This document shows positions 16,260 to 28,100 of a DNA stretch of 64,000 bases, piece after piece. The position numbers were made by a program, and so were the translations under genes. The first letter of the stretch is position 1. Every line of letters starts with the position of its first letter. This stretch comes from Volvox africanus (taxonomy: Eukaryota > Chlorophyta > Chlorophyceae > Chlamydomonadales > Volvocaceae): NCBI GenBank assembly GCA_030268105.1, contig BSDZ01000008.1, positions 3,968,001 to 4,032,000 on the forward strand. The letters run 5' to 3'. The notes below the pieces were generated by a model. The model was not told where the DNA came from and did not search any database. It worked only from the letters and a program-made list of their open reading frames with translations.

Positions 16260-18934
16260 ATGTTGCGCGAGGTCTCTCAGAAGCGTGTGCTTCCATTCCT
16301 TGGACAGATTACACGTGGCTTGAGCGCCAGTGCTTTGCCCGAGCAGGTGCGAACGACGGATCTTGCACGACCTCCGGTTGTAGAACGCTTGACGTCAGCT
16401 AGGGCCGTGTCCCTATTTGCAGGTTCAGTATGACCCACAAACGAGCTCAGTTCCAACTCCGCAGCCTGCGCCCTTCTCTTACGTCCCACCGGGCCGTAAC
16501 CATCTATTCGTGCCAGGTAATCATCACATCCATCCACAGCCCATGCCAGCCTCCACGCATTGCGCCCTCTTTTCTTACTCCATCCGCCATTACTCTCTCC
16601 CGTCCTCGTGTGCTCAGGTCCCGTCAATATCCACGAGCGCGTGCTGCGCGCCATGCACGTGCCAGGCCAGAACCACCGCGATCCTTGGTTTGCGCAGTTC
16701 TTCAAGGACTGCTTGGAGGAGAGCAAGCTGATATATGGCACCAAGGAAGCTACGCCCTTCATCTTCTCGGGCACGGGCACTGGCGGCTGGGAGGCTGCAT
16801 TGTGCAACACCCTCTCACCTGGCGACAAGGTCGTGTGCTTCCGTTACGGCCTCTTCTCCCATCTTTGGATTGATATGATGCAGCGGCTTGGGCTGGACGT
16901 GCAAGTGGTGGATCGTCCTTGGGGCGAGGGCGCGGATGAGAACACTTTGGAGGATATTTTGCGCAAGGACACTGACAAGAAGATCAAGGCCGTGGCGGTC
17001 GTGCACAATGAAACGACCACCGGCGTCACGAGCGACATCGCGGGGTGCCGTAAGGCCATGGACGCAGTGAACCACCCGGCCCTGCTGCTGGTGGACGGTG
17101 TGTCGTCGATTGGCGCGCTGGAGTTCCGTATGGATGACTGGCGCGTGGACGTCGCGGTGACGGGTTCCCAGAAGGCCTTGTCGCTCCCTACGGGTCTGGC
17201 GTTCGTGGCTGCATCGCCCAAGGTAAAGGGCGAATTGATTTTTTGACTAAGTTACTTAGGAACGATGGTATTGCTTCCTGCTTGCTTGTGAAGGTCAAAA
17301 ATGATGGATAGTGTGCTAAATAAATGCCATTACGGCTGAACAGAGCCAGAGCTGGTTCGTTCTTTGCGGCTTCCAAAGCACGGGATGTTGCGCGCAGTGT
17401 TTTTTTAAAGGTTGCATAATTATGGTGCATATCGTGCCTGCGTCGAGCCTCTGTGGCCGCGTTGACGTAAGACATCCTTACGGCATATGCCCATCGCCCT
17501 AGGCCCTAATTAAGGGGGGGCCAGGGCCGAGAAAACTTGGCAGGGAGCCGCATGTGGATGCGTTACACGTCGATACCTTTACGGTAGAAAACATAACGCT
17601 GGAATGTACATGTCTGGAATGTACGACGCACCCTCTTGACTTTTTAATTAACAGCCAGCCGTCCTTGTCGTCCCCCTCCTCCCTCCCGCAGGCTCTTGAG
17701 GCGATGAAGTCGGCCAAGCTCAAGCGCGTCTACTACGACTTTGCAGACATGTTGCGTACGAACCCTTCTGGAAACGTGCCTTACACGCCCTCACTAGCGA
17801 TGCTCTACGGCATGCGGGAGTCCATTAAGATGCTGCGGGAGGAGGGCATGGAAAATGTGTTTGCTCGGCACCACCGTCTGGGCGAGGGGGCGCGCCGGGC
17901 GGTTGAGGGCTGGGGACTTCAGCTGCTTTGCAAGAACCCCCGGTGAGTTTCGCGCACTCTGTGACGTTCTGGCTCCTGCGCCTGTCCATATCCTTTGCAC
18001 TGACTGAGCTTGTGAAATGCCGTAATCGGACTCGCGAACGATTGCTGTCGCAGATGGTGAAGGGCATGTCACCCGGCGGTTAGGAAAGACACTTTCGGAC
18101 AGGATCATTTGTCACAACAAGTGGTGAAATGGATATCGGCGATAAGTACCATTGGCTCTTTGGTCCTTAGCCTTTCCTGGGTAGGCATGCTGATTAAACA
18201 AGATGCAAATGTCGCCCTTCTTTGGCTTCTTGCTTGTCACCGCTCGCAGATGGCGTAGCGACTCGCTAACGGTTGTGGAGGTGCCAGAGGGGGTCGATAG
18301 CAACAAGATCGTCAAGACGGCGTACGCCAAGTATGACCTGTCGCTAGGCATTGGCCTGGCGCAGATTAACGGCAAGGTCGGTCTTTTGGGACTGGATTAG
18401 TGATCGAGTCCTCTGATTGAGTCAGGGGGTCGATGGGGCCGATTGTAGAGCATGTGGAAAAGCGACACAAGCGAGAGCGGGGTTAGCAGCAGGACCGGGT
18501 TTGCATCATAATGGTTGCAAACCGAAATGCGTTGCGGGCTATTGCATTATTTGGATGCCGACCTGCACTTCTCATGCCAACAAGGGCGGCTGCGTCTTTG
18601 GCGTCAGTCTGGCAGCTGATGCCTTCATCAAACCCATGCGCAACGTTGAGTAAACGTCTTAGCGTTTTTTCGCTGCTCGGTGCCAGGTCAGCCGTTTTTG
18701 AGCTCTCTATCTTTTGTAAAACTTTTTTATAACTGGTCGTGTCCGCAGGTCTTCCGGATCGGCCACCTAGGGAACATGAACGAGCTGATGCTGGTGAGCG
18801 CGCTGGCAGGTGCGGAGATGGCGATGATTGACGCCGGCGTGCCGATCAAGCCTGGCAGCGGCGTGGGCAAGGCCATTGAGTACTGGCACCAGACTTCCAG
18901 CGTCATCAAGACGCGCGAGAGCCTCGTGCAGTAA
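16260..18934 (+). CDS. Serine-glyoxylate aminotransferase (alanine-glyoxylate aminotransferase family)
   Basis: PLP enzyme converting serine plus glyoxylate to hydroxypyruvate plus glycine in photorespiration. Exons 16260-16346, 16423-16516, 16618-17222, 17692-17942, 18250-18376, 18749-18934; phases agree, 449 residues. Seen: GRNHLFVPGPVNIHERVLRA, GTGTGGWEAA, NETTTGV, LLVDGVSSIGA, the PLP-lysine motif GSQKALSLPTGL (Lys about 246), YTPSLAMLYGM, and the C-terminal GHLGNMNELML. The first exon encodes a basic amphipathic leader (MLREVSQKRVLPFLGQIT) typical of mitochondrial targeting, and the C-terminus ends SLVQ, not a peroxisomal PTS1. This fits the mitochondrial photorespiratory route of chlorophyte algae. 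The intron after 18376 starts with an unusual GTCGGT donor. Confidence 0.95.
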
Positions 18935-21900
18935 GCGCCATGCAGTTGCGCCAAGGGAACTGGGTAGAGAATGCTCAGTTAGGTTGCAAGGTCTTGGTGT
19001 GAGGAAGAATCTACTAGTCATAGTACGGTTGTGCTGTGTGCAGATAAATGTTGGATCCGCCTTAGAGACGCTAGCGTGGATGCCTCACCTGGAGGGTTGC
19101 GATGTCATCAGTGGAGGCCACTAGGACTTGTCAGTTGGTGTGCCCTGTAAAAGGGTTCGCCAAACCCTGGGCCGGCTGTGTGTTTAGAGTGCAGAACATG
19201 GGGTAGGCGTGTCGCCGTGCCTAGGTAAACTTACGTCGTACATATTTTTACCTTCAAGTCTTCAGGCGGCGTCTGGGGCCTGCGCTGGCGGCGAATGATG
19301 GCTGCTGAGTTTTTCTGCGCGGCCCCATCTGCCCGCTGCGTTGCGGCGATCAGTTGTCAGATACCCAGATGCTACCGATTTCCCCCAGCACATTCGGGAG
19401 AAGATGACACGTTTTGACGCCAATGTAATTCAGGGTGCGGGCTGTGTGTTTACGTGCCCTCGCCTGGACCCCTACTTGGGGCGAGAACAAGGGCTACATT
19501 GCGGAGATATTGCTTCGGCTAAATGCAGCCCGTGGTTGCGTGGGTGGGGCTGCTTGATCGGTGGCGTGGCGTGGCGTTGCGCTGCGTCATAGGCGGGCTG
19601 TGCCGCGGTCAACTGTTCTGCGCCGATGCAGCGGCAGCAGCAGGAACTGCATGTTCCAGTTTTGTCATGCGTACACGTCCTATCCGCGTTCCAGCATTGA
19701 GGGTAAGGCTCGGGAGGCGATATGGTCATTTGTCTCATGATGTCGTGGAGACGCTCTAACGCTGCAGCGTTATTGAGCTCTCTCCACAGCTAGCGCTGGC
19801 TTCACTTCAGCTCACGATTACGTGAAAGCGCGTGTTCAGAGGCCGCCTATCGTGCGTCGCTGCAGACTCACAGGATGGGATTGTTTGTTGTTACATGGAG
19901 GGTCCGGCGGCGGCGAAGGGGCAAAAGGCGAAAGGGACATTGTGCGGGTGATGGAATGTGGCCTCGGGCCGACGTGTTTGCTTGGCTTTATGGACAAGGG
20001 CGCAGCCCTGTTAACATCAACCTAGGCGGCGGGCATTTTGGATATCTGCTCGGTGTTGTGTGGCTTGGCTTAGCTCTTGGCGCACCGCAGCTTACGGGTA
20101 GGAAAGGATGGCACGCGTATCAGCGTCACTGGTTGCAACCCGTTATGCGATTTGCAGCTTACGTCTGTGTTCTTATTGTGAAGATGTTCCTTATTTTTGT
20201 TTTACGTGATCATAGGGGAGATGAAAGTGGTGCACCGCCTTGCGATGGCGTTATGAGTCACTCCAGGCAAAACGAATAACACGTTGGGCATCCTCCTCTG
20301 GCACCATAAGGCCATGGGGCATGCGTGGGAGAGAGTGGAGATGTGCGGGAAGAGAGGACAGTTTGGAGACGACCGCTGTGTACAATTGAATATATACAGC
20401 ACGGCGGGTTGATTTCCAGAACCCGCTGTACGGTCAGTCGATCGGGTCATTCTGGAATTGTATGCGCTGTTTTGTATTCTAAGGTGGACATAGCCCGTTG
20501 TCATCAATCATTTTCCTCGGCTCTTAAGACACGACTTGACTGACACGGCCGCCACAGCAGTGGATGTTCCGGTAATTTATGGAAATGCTTGTAAGTATTA
20601 ATAAGGGCACTTAATTGAGCACTCCCCGGAGTTGATGTGGTCGTCCGCCCACATCGGCCCCAGCGGGGACGGAGGTAATGGTGCGCACGATGAAAGGAGC
20701 GTAAAGTCGAGGTACGTACATTGTAGCGCCTTGCTGACTTGGGAGATCTTCAATGCAAACCCTAAGGGATTTGTAGAGTTGTTGCATGCGTTTAATGGTG
20801 CAAGATGTGGGATGTTGACGGGGTTTCAGGAATATATGCCCCCGCTTATTCAGTTGCTTACGGGACATCAAAATCGTGGTTTGGGGACTTGGCCTCGAAG
20901 CCAACCATTCTACACGCTTACTATCATGAAAAAGGCAGTCCTCGCTGGTGCGATTTGTCCCCTCTTTCGGTACAGCAGGGGGGGTCTTTGAGAGTTGCCG
21001 TGGCGGGTTTCTGTTGTGGCGGGTTAGAGCATCCACCGATCTCATGTTATGCATGTAAATTTCAACTATGTTGCATCAATTTCTGTATCAACTTCTATTA
21101 AATGTCGATGTACAGTTGCGGCACCGGAAATTACGCCCGCAAAGCTCCGCTTCACTTGGCAAATAACGAATCTTTTCTCGCGTCTAGTGGGTGACAGTTT
21201 TTGCGTTCCTTCTGGCCTTATCAGGCGACTATAAATCAAGACCGCTGGCTAGTGTGCAGCGTTGTGTGTGCGGTATGTTGGCTAATCGCTAGAGCGCAAT
21301 CCTGAAATATGTCGGCTCGTCCTGCCCGGTGCATCTCTCCAACAATCCTTGTTACACAACACTTGGCTCTACCAAAACAGTCACCTCCTCGCACTCACCC
21401 CTTGCACATGCTTCCGCCTTGCGGTTTATCGCTGCCCCCGATATATTTACCTCAACCCTACCACAAGCCTGCGGTCTAGGATATCATGCAGTTACCTGAA
21501 TAGACAAGTCTATAATGGTATTCAATGTGCTAAAACTGAAGGATGTGTAAGAAGTGTCGCATCCCTGCTTGCACTGCCCTGGGAGCACCCAAAAGCACCT
21601 GCCGCGCTTATGCTACCGCTGGCTCCTTGCACAATCACATGCGGGTCCGCTCATTTCGGTTGCACTCAAGCCCAACAAGCCAACGTGCACCATAAGTACA
21701 CTTCACGAGGCAAGACGGAAGGAAGCTCTCAATGCATGCGCGAACCTGCTAAGGATTACCTTCAACCCCCTCTCCATGCGCGCGACCACCTTTTTCGGTG
21801 TTAAGCGGCTGCAAGGCAGTGTACCGGCGAACAACATCACAGCGGCAAAATATAGATGCTCTAATCAAACCCGGATTCCCGCTCGGTACCTAGGTATGCT

Positions 21901-22036
21901 GTCCCCGCTACAGATATGACAGATGGCCGTGCTTTCGGATGCAACGGGCCCCGGGCCCGGTGGAATCCGTCCCCAACTCCTCTCCTCTCCTCTCCTCTCA
22001 AACCGAGACAGCAGCGCGTTGCTGGCCGCGATAATT
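18935..22036. other. Long region without a recognised gene
   Basis: About 3.1 kb between the convergent aminotransferase and adenosyltransferase genes. It has only short open frames lacking family motifs, and a CTCCT repeat near 21977. A small intron-rich gene could be missed by eye. Confidence 0.4.
21977..21999. repeat. CTCCT pentanucleotide repeat
   Basis: About four tandem CTCCT/TCTCC units just downstream of the adenosyltransferase stop codon. Confidence 0.8.
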
Positions 22037-24500
22037 TCAAGAGCTCTTCTTGTATACCACCTCTGGTACTCCATCGCTCATAGCCTGTGGCATTGGAAAG
22101 TGGCGGGAAAGACGACAGCACTATGGGAAGAACACACATGGACATTTCGTTGGCAGCTGACTCCCCGAGAACCATTCCTCAGGCCCTCCTCCCCACTTCC
22201 AACGTTCGACCTTCCATGTCTTGTTACACAGAAAAATCTGTGTCATTATCACAGAGCCTCTCTCTCCAAACCCAACCTTTCTCCCTGCGCGGTCACAGGG
22301 AAGGGACCAGGTACCGCACGCCTGCGGTACCGTGCATGCCATAAACTTTGGTGGCTCTCGCGTATACTAACATCCCGCTGGTGGTGCTGATACTGCCCCT
22401 GCTGCAGCAGCTCGAGCCTTAGCAGGAACAGTAATGGCTTTGGCACCTCAAGGTTACCACTCTGGCGATTACAGTGTAAATGGGGACATGCTGTAATCTG
22501 TAACAGCCATCCTCCCCCAACCCTAACCTTCCAATCGTCGAATCGTGAGGGCCGGGGGCATCCCGTGGGTCCTTGGCAACTCACCGTGTGGCGCGCGGCG
22601 GTGAACAGGTAGTCACTGAGGCGGTTAAGATAGACATTAACCTGCCGGTCGGGTGGGTCGACCCGGAGGATAGGAAGGAAAGAAGACGTGTGGTTGTTAG
22701 CTGCCGGTGTCCGCTACTGGTAATGACGCCCCATCCCTAGCAAATCTGGGTGCATCCACACATCGTGAAGTAAAAGGCGCCAGAGGCTGGCAAGCCCAGC
22801 TGTTTCGAAGATGCATGAGACCTGACATAATGACCGCCGGGGCCTGCGGACGGTACGGAATATCATTGGCCTTCCCGCCGCACCGTTACATACGCGGTGA
22901 CTGGGACCCTACACGCGCACATGAGATCTCTTCAAACCTCCGTACGTCTTCGGCTCCGTTTGGCTACCCCCCCTTCTCGCATGCGGAAACTTGGGTGCTT
23001 GGGTGTTGGGCCTAAGGTTATTACGCTCAACCCTCCCTATGGCGGGGCCTGCCCACTACATCAACGCTGATAATGGTGTTGAGTGCGGCCCCCTGAAGCC
23101 TCTCACCTCCAGGCTGATGGTCTGGCGGCGGGATAAGACCACAACGCTGCGCTCCGCCCGCCGACACACCTGCAGCAGCGCACAGCGCACAAAGGCCGCT
23201 CCCAATGGTGTTGTGTGTGGTAGGAGTGCGGGGAATGCAATAACAATGCTGACCGGACCTCGGGCAACTCTCCCTCCCTCCCTCCCATTCTCTCTCTCTT
23301 GGTGCGGGATCCGGTCCAAGGAATAGGCCGAAGGCAGGTCCGCATCCATCAGTGATTGGCCCGGATCCTGGACTCCCCCACAACCACCATCCGGTCCCTT
23401 CCGTTCAGCCCCCATTCTTTTGTTGTTCGTTAAGCCCGCCGCCACGCACCGATCTTGCGTGATGCAGCGCAGATGACCCCCGGCCCCCTGACGGCAAGAT
23501 GAAGTTCTTCAGCGGCGGCAGCTGCTCGTCCATGGCATCAATCCACGCCTGCCAAAAGTACAAGATATGCTTATTGGCGCACCACCAGATGTTGCAGAAA
23601 CGGTGCATGTGCCACCTCGTATCTCGCACACTAGGCCCGTCTTTGCCTGCAATCTCCCTTTCCGCACCGGACCCCCACCGGATGGACCACCCTGCCCGAC
23701 CGCTCCAATCTGTAACTAAAGGCAGCCTGAAGGATCAGCAAAGATAGGACCATCACCGCATTTGGGAAGAGACACACTCCCTCGTACACTCCCTCATGCA
23801 CATGGAGCACAGCCGGATGACACATCCCCAGCCCATCCTCCCTAATCGCGGGACTTCGCTGTCTGAAGCACTAAGTCTAAACCTCCGGGCTGCTGGCAAG
23901 GCTGAAGCTGGATGACTTACTTCCTCTGACATCTGAACCCGTCCGCACCTCGAGCTGTTGCGCATGCAGCGCTCCATGGAAATGGGTCCGCTGCAGCTTT
24001 GCCTCCGGGGAGGAGGGAAGCGGTGTGGCCACCGCCGAACCCACATCGATCAGCCGTGACTGGATGGCCTCCAACTATGCGGGCAGCAAGATGCGGGCGT
24101 GTCTCGTCTCGGCGCACTCGTATGTGAAACAGGGATGTGAACTGGTACATACAAGAGAGGGTTTCATGAATGCATCTAGTGTGCAAGTGAATATCGTCAC
24201 GCAAATGATATCGTCAGCACTCGTGAGGGAATATGACCGTGTGAACGATCTTACGTTGTATGTAACATGGACGCGACGCTAGGATTGGCAGGACAGCCTA
24301 CCCTCCCTGTGAAGGTGCGTGTAGGTATGCACCTGCTCAAGCAGCTTCTTATTGGTTAGGAAGGACATGGCGACCCCAAGCGCTGAGTTGAGCTCGTCCA
24401 CATCCCCAAGCGCCTGGAACACGGCGTCGTCTTTGTAGAGTCGCTCGCCGTTATATAGGGACGCCTGGCCTGTGTCGCCAGAGCGCGTGTATATCTTCAT
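22037..24500 (-). CDS. Cob(I)alamin adenosyltransferase, PduO/MMAB type
   Basis: Transfers the adenosyl group of ATP to reduced cobalamin, making adenosylcobalamin, the cofactor of methylmalonyl-CoA mutase. Exons on the minus strand: 24500-24333, 24074-23949, 23548-23450, 23169-23107, 22641-22585, 22084-22037; all introns are phase 0 and the product is 186 residues from the chosen Met. Seen: [14 protein letters not shown] (ATP-binding N-terminus), [39 protein letters not shown], the catalytic helix [10 protein letters not shown] (residues 132-141), [14 protein letters not shown], and the tail PEVVYKK. The frame stays open about 100 bases upstream of this Met without another ATG, so a targeting-peptide exon may be missing and the true start may lie further upstream. 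Confidence 0.93.
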
Positions 24501-25130
24501 AGCTCCCGTGGTTAAGATTTGAGCCCCTCGCGCGAGCGCGAGGTACGCTTGGTGTATGCTCCTCGAAGCGGGCAGCGTCGCGCACGGACGGTCCCAGGCT
24601 CTGACTGCTCAATGACCTAAGCTCGCCGGACAATATCCTTATGTATCGATGTGCGAGTAAATGGCCAGCAAACGGTAATCCTTACGATCGTATGGTCCTG
24701 TTTGCCAGTGGCTGAAAGTTTCCCGCCGCCAGGACCACGACTTTATATCAGTGTTTAAGGTGGAATGAACAGCTTTGCTATAAGATACAATGCAATGTTT
24801 TCATTCATATCCTGATGGGAAAATTGGCTAGAGACAAAGGGATGACAAGCAATTACAAGAAATTAGCTTACGTGCACTCGGGATGAGGTTAAGAGGGTTG
24901 TTGTAAAGCTTTTAGTTTGTAGCTTTAACATGTGCAAGAAAACTTGTAATGTAGTCCTTGTTAATGCGCAGTAGCCCCAAACGTCCCGTACGGCATCCGC
25001 AGTAGCTTTTATTCGTCCCTCCCGACTACATTCCAGCGTTTGCCATATTCTATAGGTCTGTATGCTGCATAAGCTCATTGCACATTTCCTGCATTGTCCT
25101 GAGCGATAGGGTCAACTGGCGGTCAAGGAA
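24501..25130. promoter_or_regulatory. Divergent upstream region of adenosyltransferase (-) and coiled-coil gene (+)
   Basis: 630 bp between head-to-head genes, with a palindrome at 24526-24543. It may also contain the adenosyltransferase leader exon. No promoter element is identified with confidence. Confidence 0.35.
24526..24543. repeat. 8-bp GC-rich palindrome
   Basis: CCTCGCGC, GA, GCGCGAGG: a perfect inverted repeat 26 to 43 bases upstream of the chosen adenosyltransferase Met. It could be a binding site, a leader hairpin or part of coding sequence if the start lies further upstream. Confidence 0.8.
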
Positions 25131-28100
25131 ATGAGCGCCTCCGAACTTCTCCTCTTAAAGAGGAGCTTTGAGGTATAGACAATGCTTTTGCTGTACTTAA
25201 TATTTATATAGTTTTCATCCTCCAGGCGCTGCATGGTGCAGAGGCTTGACAAACAATATCGTGGAGCAGAAGAGAAGATAGTGGAGTTCCGCGACAAGCT
25301 TAGAGAGGCGCGACTCGAGTTAGCAGCAAAAGAAAGGCATCTCGACGCGGCAAGAAAGCTATTGGCTAAGATGGGCGCCGAGAAGTCGGAGTTGGCGGTA
25401 GGGTGGCGGGCGGCAGCCTGGGTGGGTGGGCTCTGAGGGTTAATGCGTTGGATCAACGAGGAATGAAAACTAAACTTTTGGGTTATCTGGATGAGCTTTG
25501 ACAGCCTACATCTGCCCCGTAACTGCTCCAACGCCCGCCTTTACCCCGAACAGATGGTCGCAGAGCAGAACCGGGAGCTATCGCGGTCACTGGAGGCGAA
25601 GCTCTCCCTTAGCCATGATGGGCCAGAACTTCAGGCGAAGCTTCACCGCAGCAAGCGAAAGGTATTAATGTGCCTTACCGTCAAAAGTCGAGCGTTCGGC
25701 GATGTTTCAATTCATTGGCGGTCATCCGTCTTTGCGGCCTCGGTTGACCAGATATCGTGTTGGTATGGTCTCATTCGCTACCTTGTGGGCGTGAAAACTG
25801 TGTTTTCTTTGACCCCACGGGATGAAGCGGAGGTTTCCGTGAGCCACTCCAAGCCACCCAGGCCTGATCACCACCGCAATGGCAGTGGTATCCAACATTG
25901 GTTTCCCCGAAGTCCAGCTCCTTACCCTGGTACCATCGCAACTTCCCTCCCTTCTTTGAACCAGGTGGCGGAGCTGACTGCACAGCTGCACGAGGCACGG
26001 ACGCGGCTGCTGATGTCTGAGGAGATCGGCCGACAACAGGCTGCAGAGGTAGCAGTGCTAAAAAAAGCACTAGGACTGCGAATGGATTTGCCCGATGGCA
26101 TGGGCGTGTATGATGGCCAGGCGCAGCTGCTGCAGGCGCTAGCAAAGGTATGTGTAAGGTAGCGTGGCAAAGGTATAGGTGGTAAGGTAGCTGTCAAAGG
26201 TATGTGTATGCGTGGGACCAGGCGGGTGGATGCCAGCTGCAAGACGCCGGCTACACACCACGAGCTGCATAACCCGATCCCTTTTCCACTGGGTGTGCGA
26301 TATGAGGCCGGGACAACATGCGCTATTTTGGGACGGAGGTGGGGTGCTAATACGGGGTACGATGAGGGAAAGTCTGGGGGAGTGGCTGCGCCGGAGATGG
26401 TGGCGATTCGATCAATCTGTGGGTCCGAATTCACCGCAATCAGTGGCCAGCTAGGAAGCTCAGCGGCGCCACAGTCCTGTATAAAACAACATAACAGCCA
26501 CGCCAATCTTGGCCTCTCCTTGCCGTATCCATATGGCGCACACATCTATCTTACGGCTTATCTCTCTTCCCATCCCCGTCAGCCGAATTATGCCGAATCC
26601 TGTCCAGGCCTTCGTCCGGTTTAATTAGCTCCTGCCCCAACACCTGCAGCAGGGCCAAGACTGCCTCTGCGCCCAACGCAGCTCTTTCCATTTCGTTGCG
26701 GGATATTGTGTATGGGCTCGCCTTCGGCCTGCTGGTTTCCTTCGGTCGCCCACCCACTCTCCAACTGGTTCCATTAACGTATCATGTCCAGTTCCCTTCC
26801 GCTGTCCCTGCCCCCATCACCTTGATACAGAGCCAGGAGGAGAGCGCCAGCCTAGCAGCCCAGCTGGCGGAGGGCAGCCGCAGATCATCTTCCCTGGAGC
26901 AGCAGGTACGTGGTTCCGCACATATGGTGAAGGCATTCGGGGGAAACAATAGGAAACTTGGGAACGGGGGAAACTCCAGGGGTTGGGAAACCGTGGGGGA
27001 CAAAAAAGGGCAGACGGGGACGAAGCCTTGATGCAGGTATATTAAAATATCATAATCTTTGGTCTGAGTGAGTCTTGTTATCTTTGCTTGTGTATCGCAG
27101 TACATTTTTTCAATTAAGTCAACAGGGGCAGAGGCCTTTCAAAATAAAATATACTTTATGTCTAAAAGTGTTAGATTAACGCCTCAACCTTTACCGCTCG
27201 TACTCGGAATGGGTCAGGCTGGTGTTGCGTACCCTGATTGGTCCAGAACCCATGAGTAGCAAGCTAAAGAAAGGCTGGAGTAATCACCGCTCGGGAGTGA
27301 GGAAAGAATGGAGTTGAGGCTGTTCTGCACATCCCTTTGTTCCTGCCGGGAAGGAGCTGGATCGGCTTTCTGAACTAAACCATGTTTGGGTATTACCCAA
27401 ACATGGGCCTCGATCCATCCCGATCCATCTCGATCCGTCCCGATGCATCCCGATCCATCTCGATCCGGGCATATCTCAGGTGGCCCAGCTGCAGAGCGAC
27501 ATGGACCGGCTTGTGGGTGCAAGGGTGGCTGCGGAGGAGGCGCTTTTAGCGGCCAGGAAGGAGACGGGCGAGGCGCACGGCCGTGCCTCGGCCCTGCAGG
27601 TACGAATATGCGTGCGCCCTTAAGACCTTAACGCCCTTAAACCTGCAACACGAGAATGGTTAGAAAAAATCTGGGTGGCTGGGCTGGGCTGGCTGGCCCC
27701 TAATGGAATAGGGGCATCTGGCCTCGCAGCGTGGCTTTCCGACGCGACTACGCCTTCCACAGCGCCCGCTCCGCATCGCACCATGCTTACCTAGGTGAGC
27801 ACTCTGCGGATCCAGACACTCCTTGAGTTAAATTTCGTCCCTGTCCGTTTTTTGTTTTCTGCTGCTTCAGTTGGATCTGGACGAGCTTAAGTCGCAAGTA
27901 CGGAGGACATTTGCGCATCTTCAGGAGGTGATCATGGGGTAGGGGGTGGGGTGGGAGAACGGGCAAATGGACGAATGGACGAACGAATGGACAGCCGGGA
28001 ATACAATCCTTTTTGGTCTCAAGGGGACAGTGGCAAATAACCAGATAACCGGATAATGGCAGCGCGGCTCCCTTACCCCCACCCGCCAAACAATAAGCCC

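Noticed and set aside
24451..24633. A 60-codon minus-strand frame upstream of and overlapping the adenosyltransferase start
   Set aside because: It is out of frame with the conserved KIYTRSGD sequence and no splice joins it in phase.
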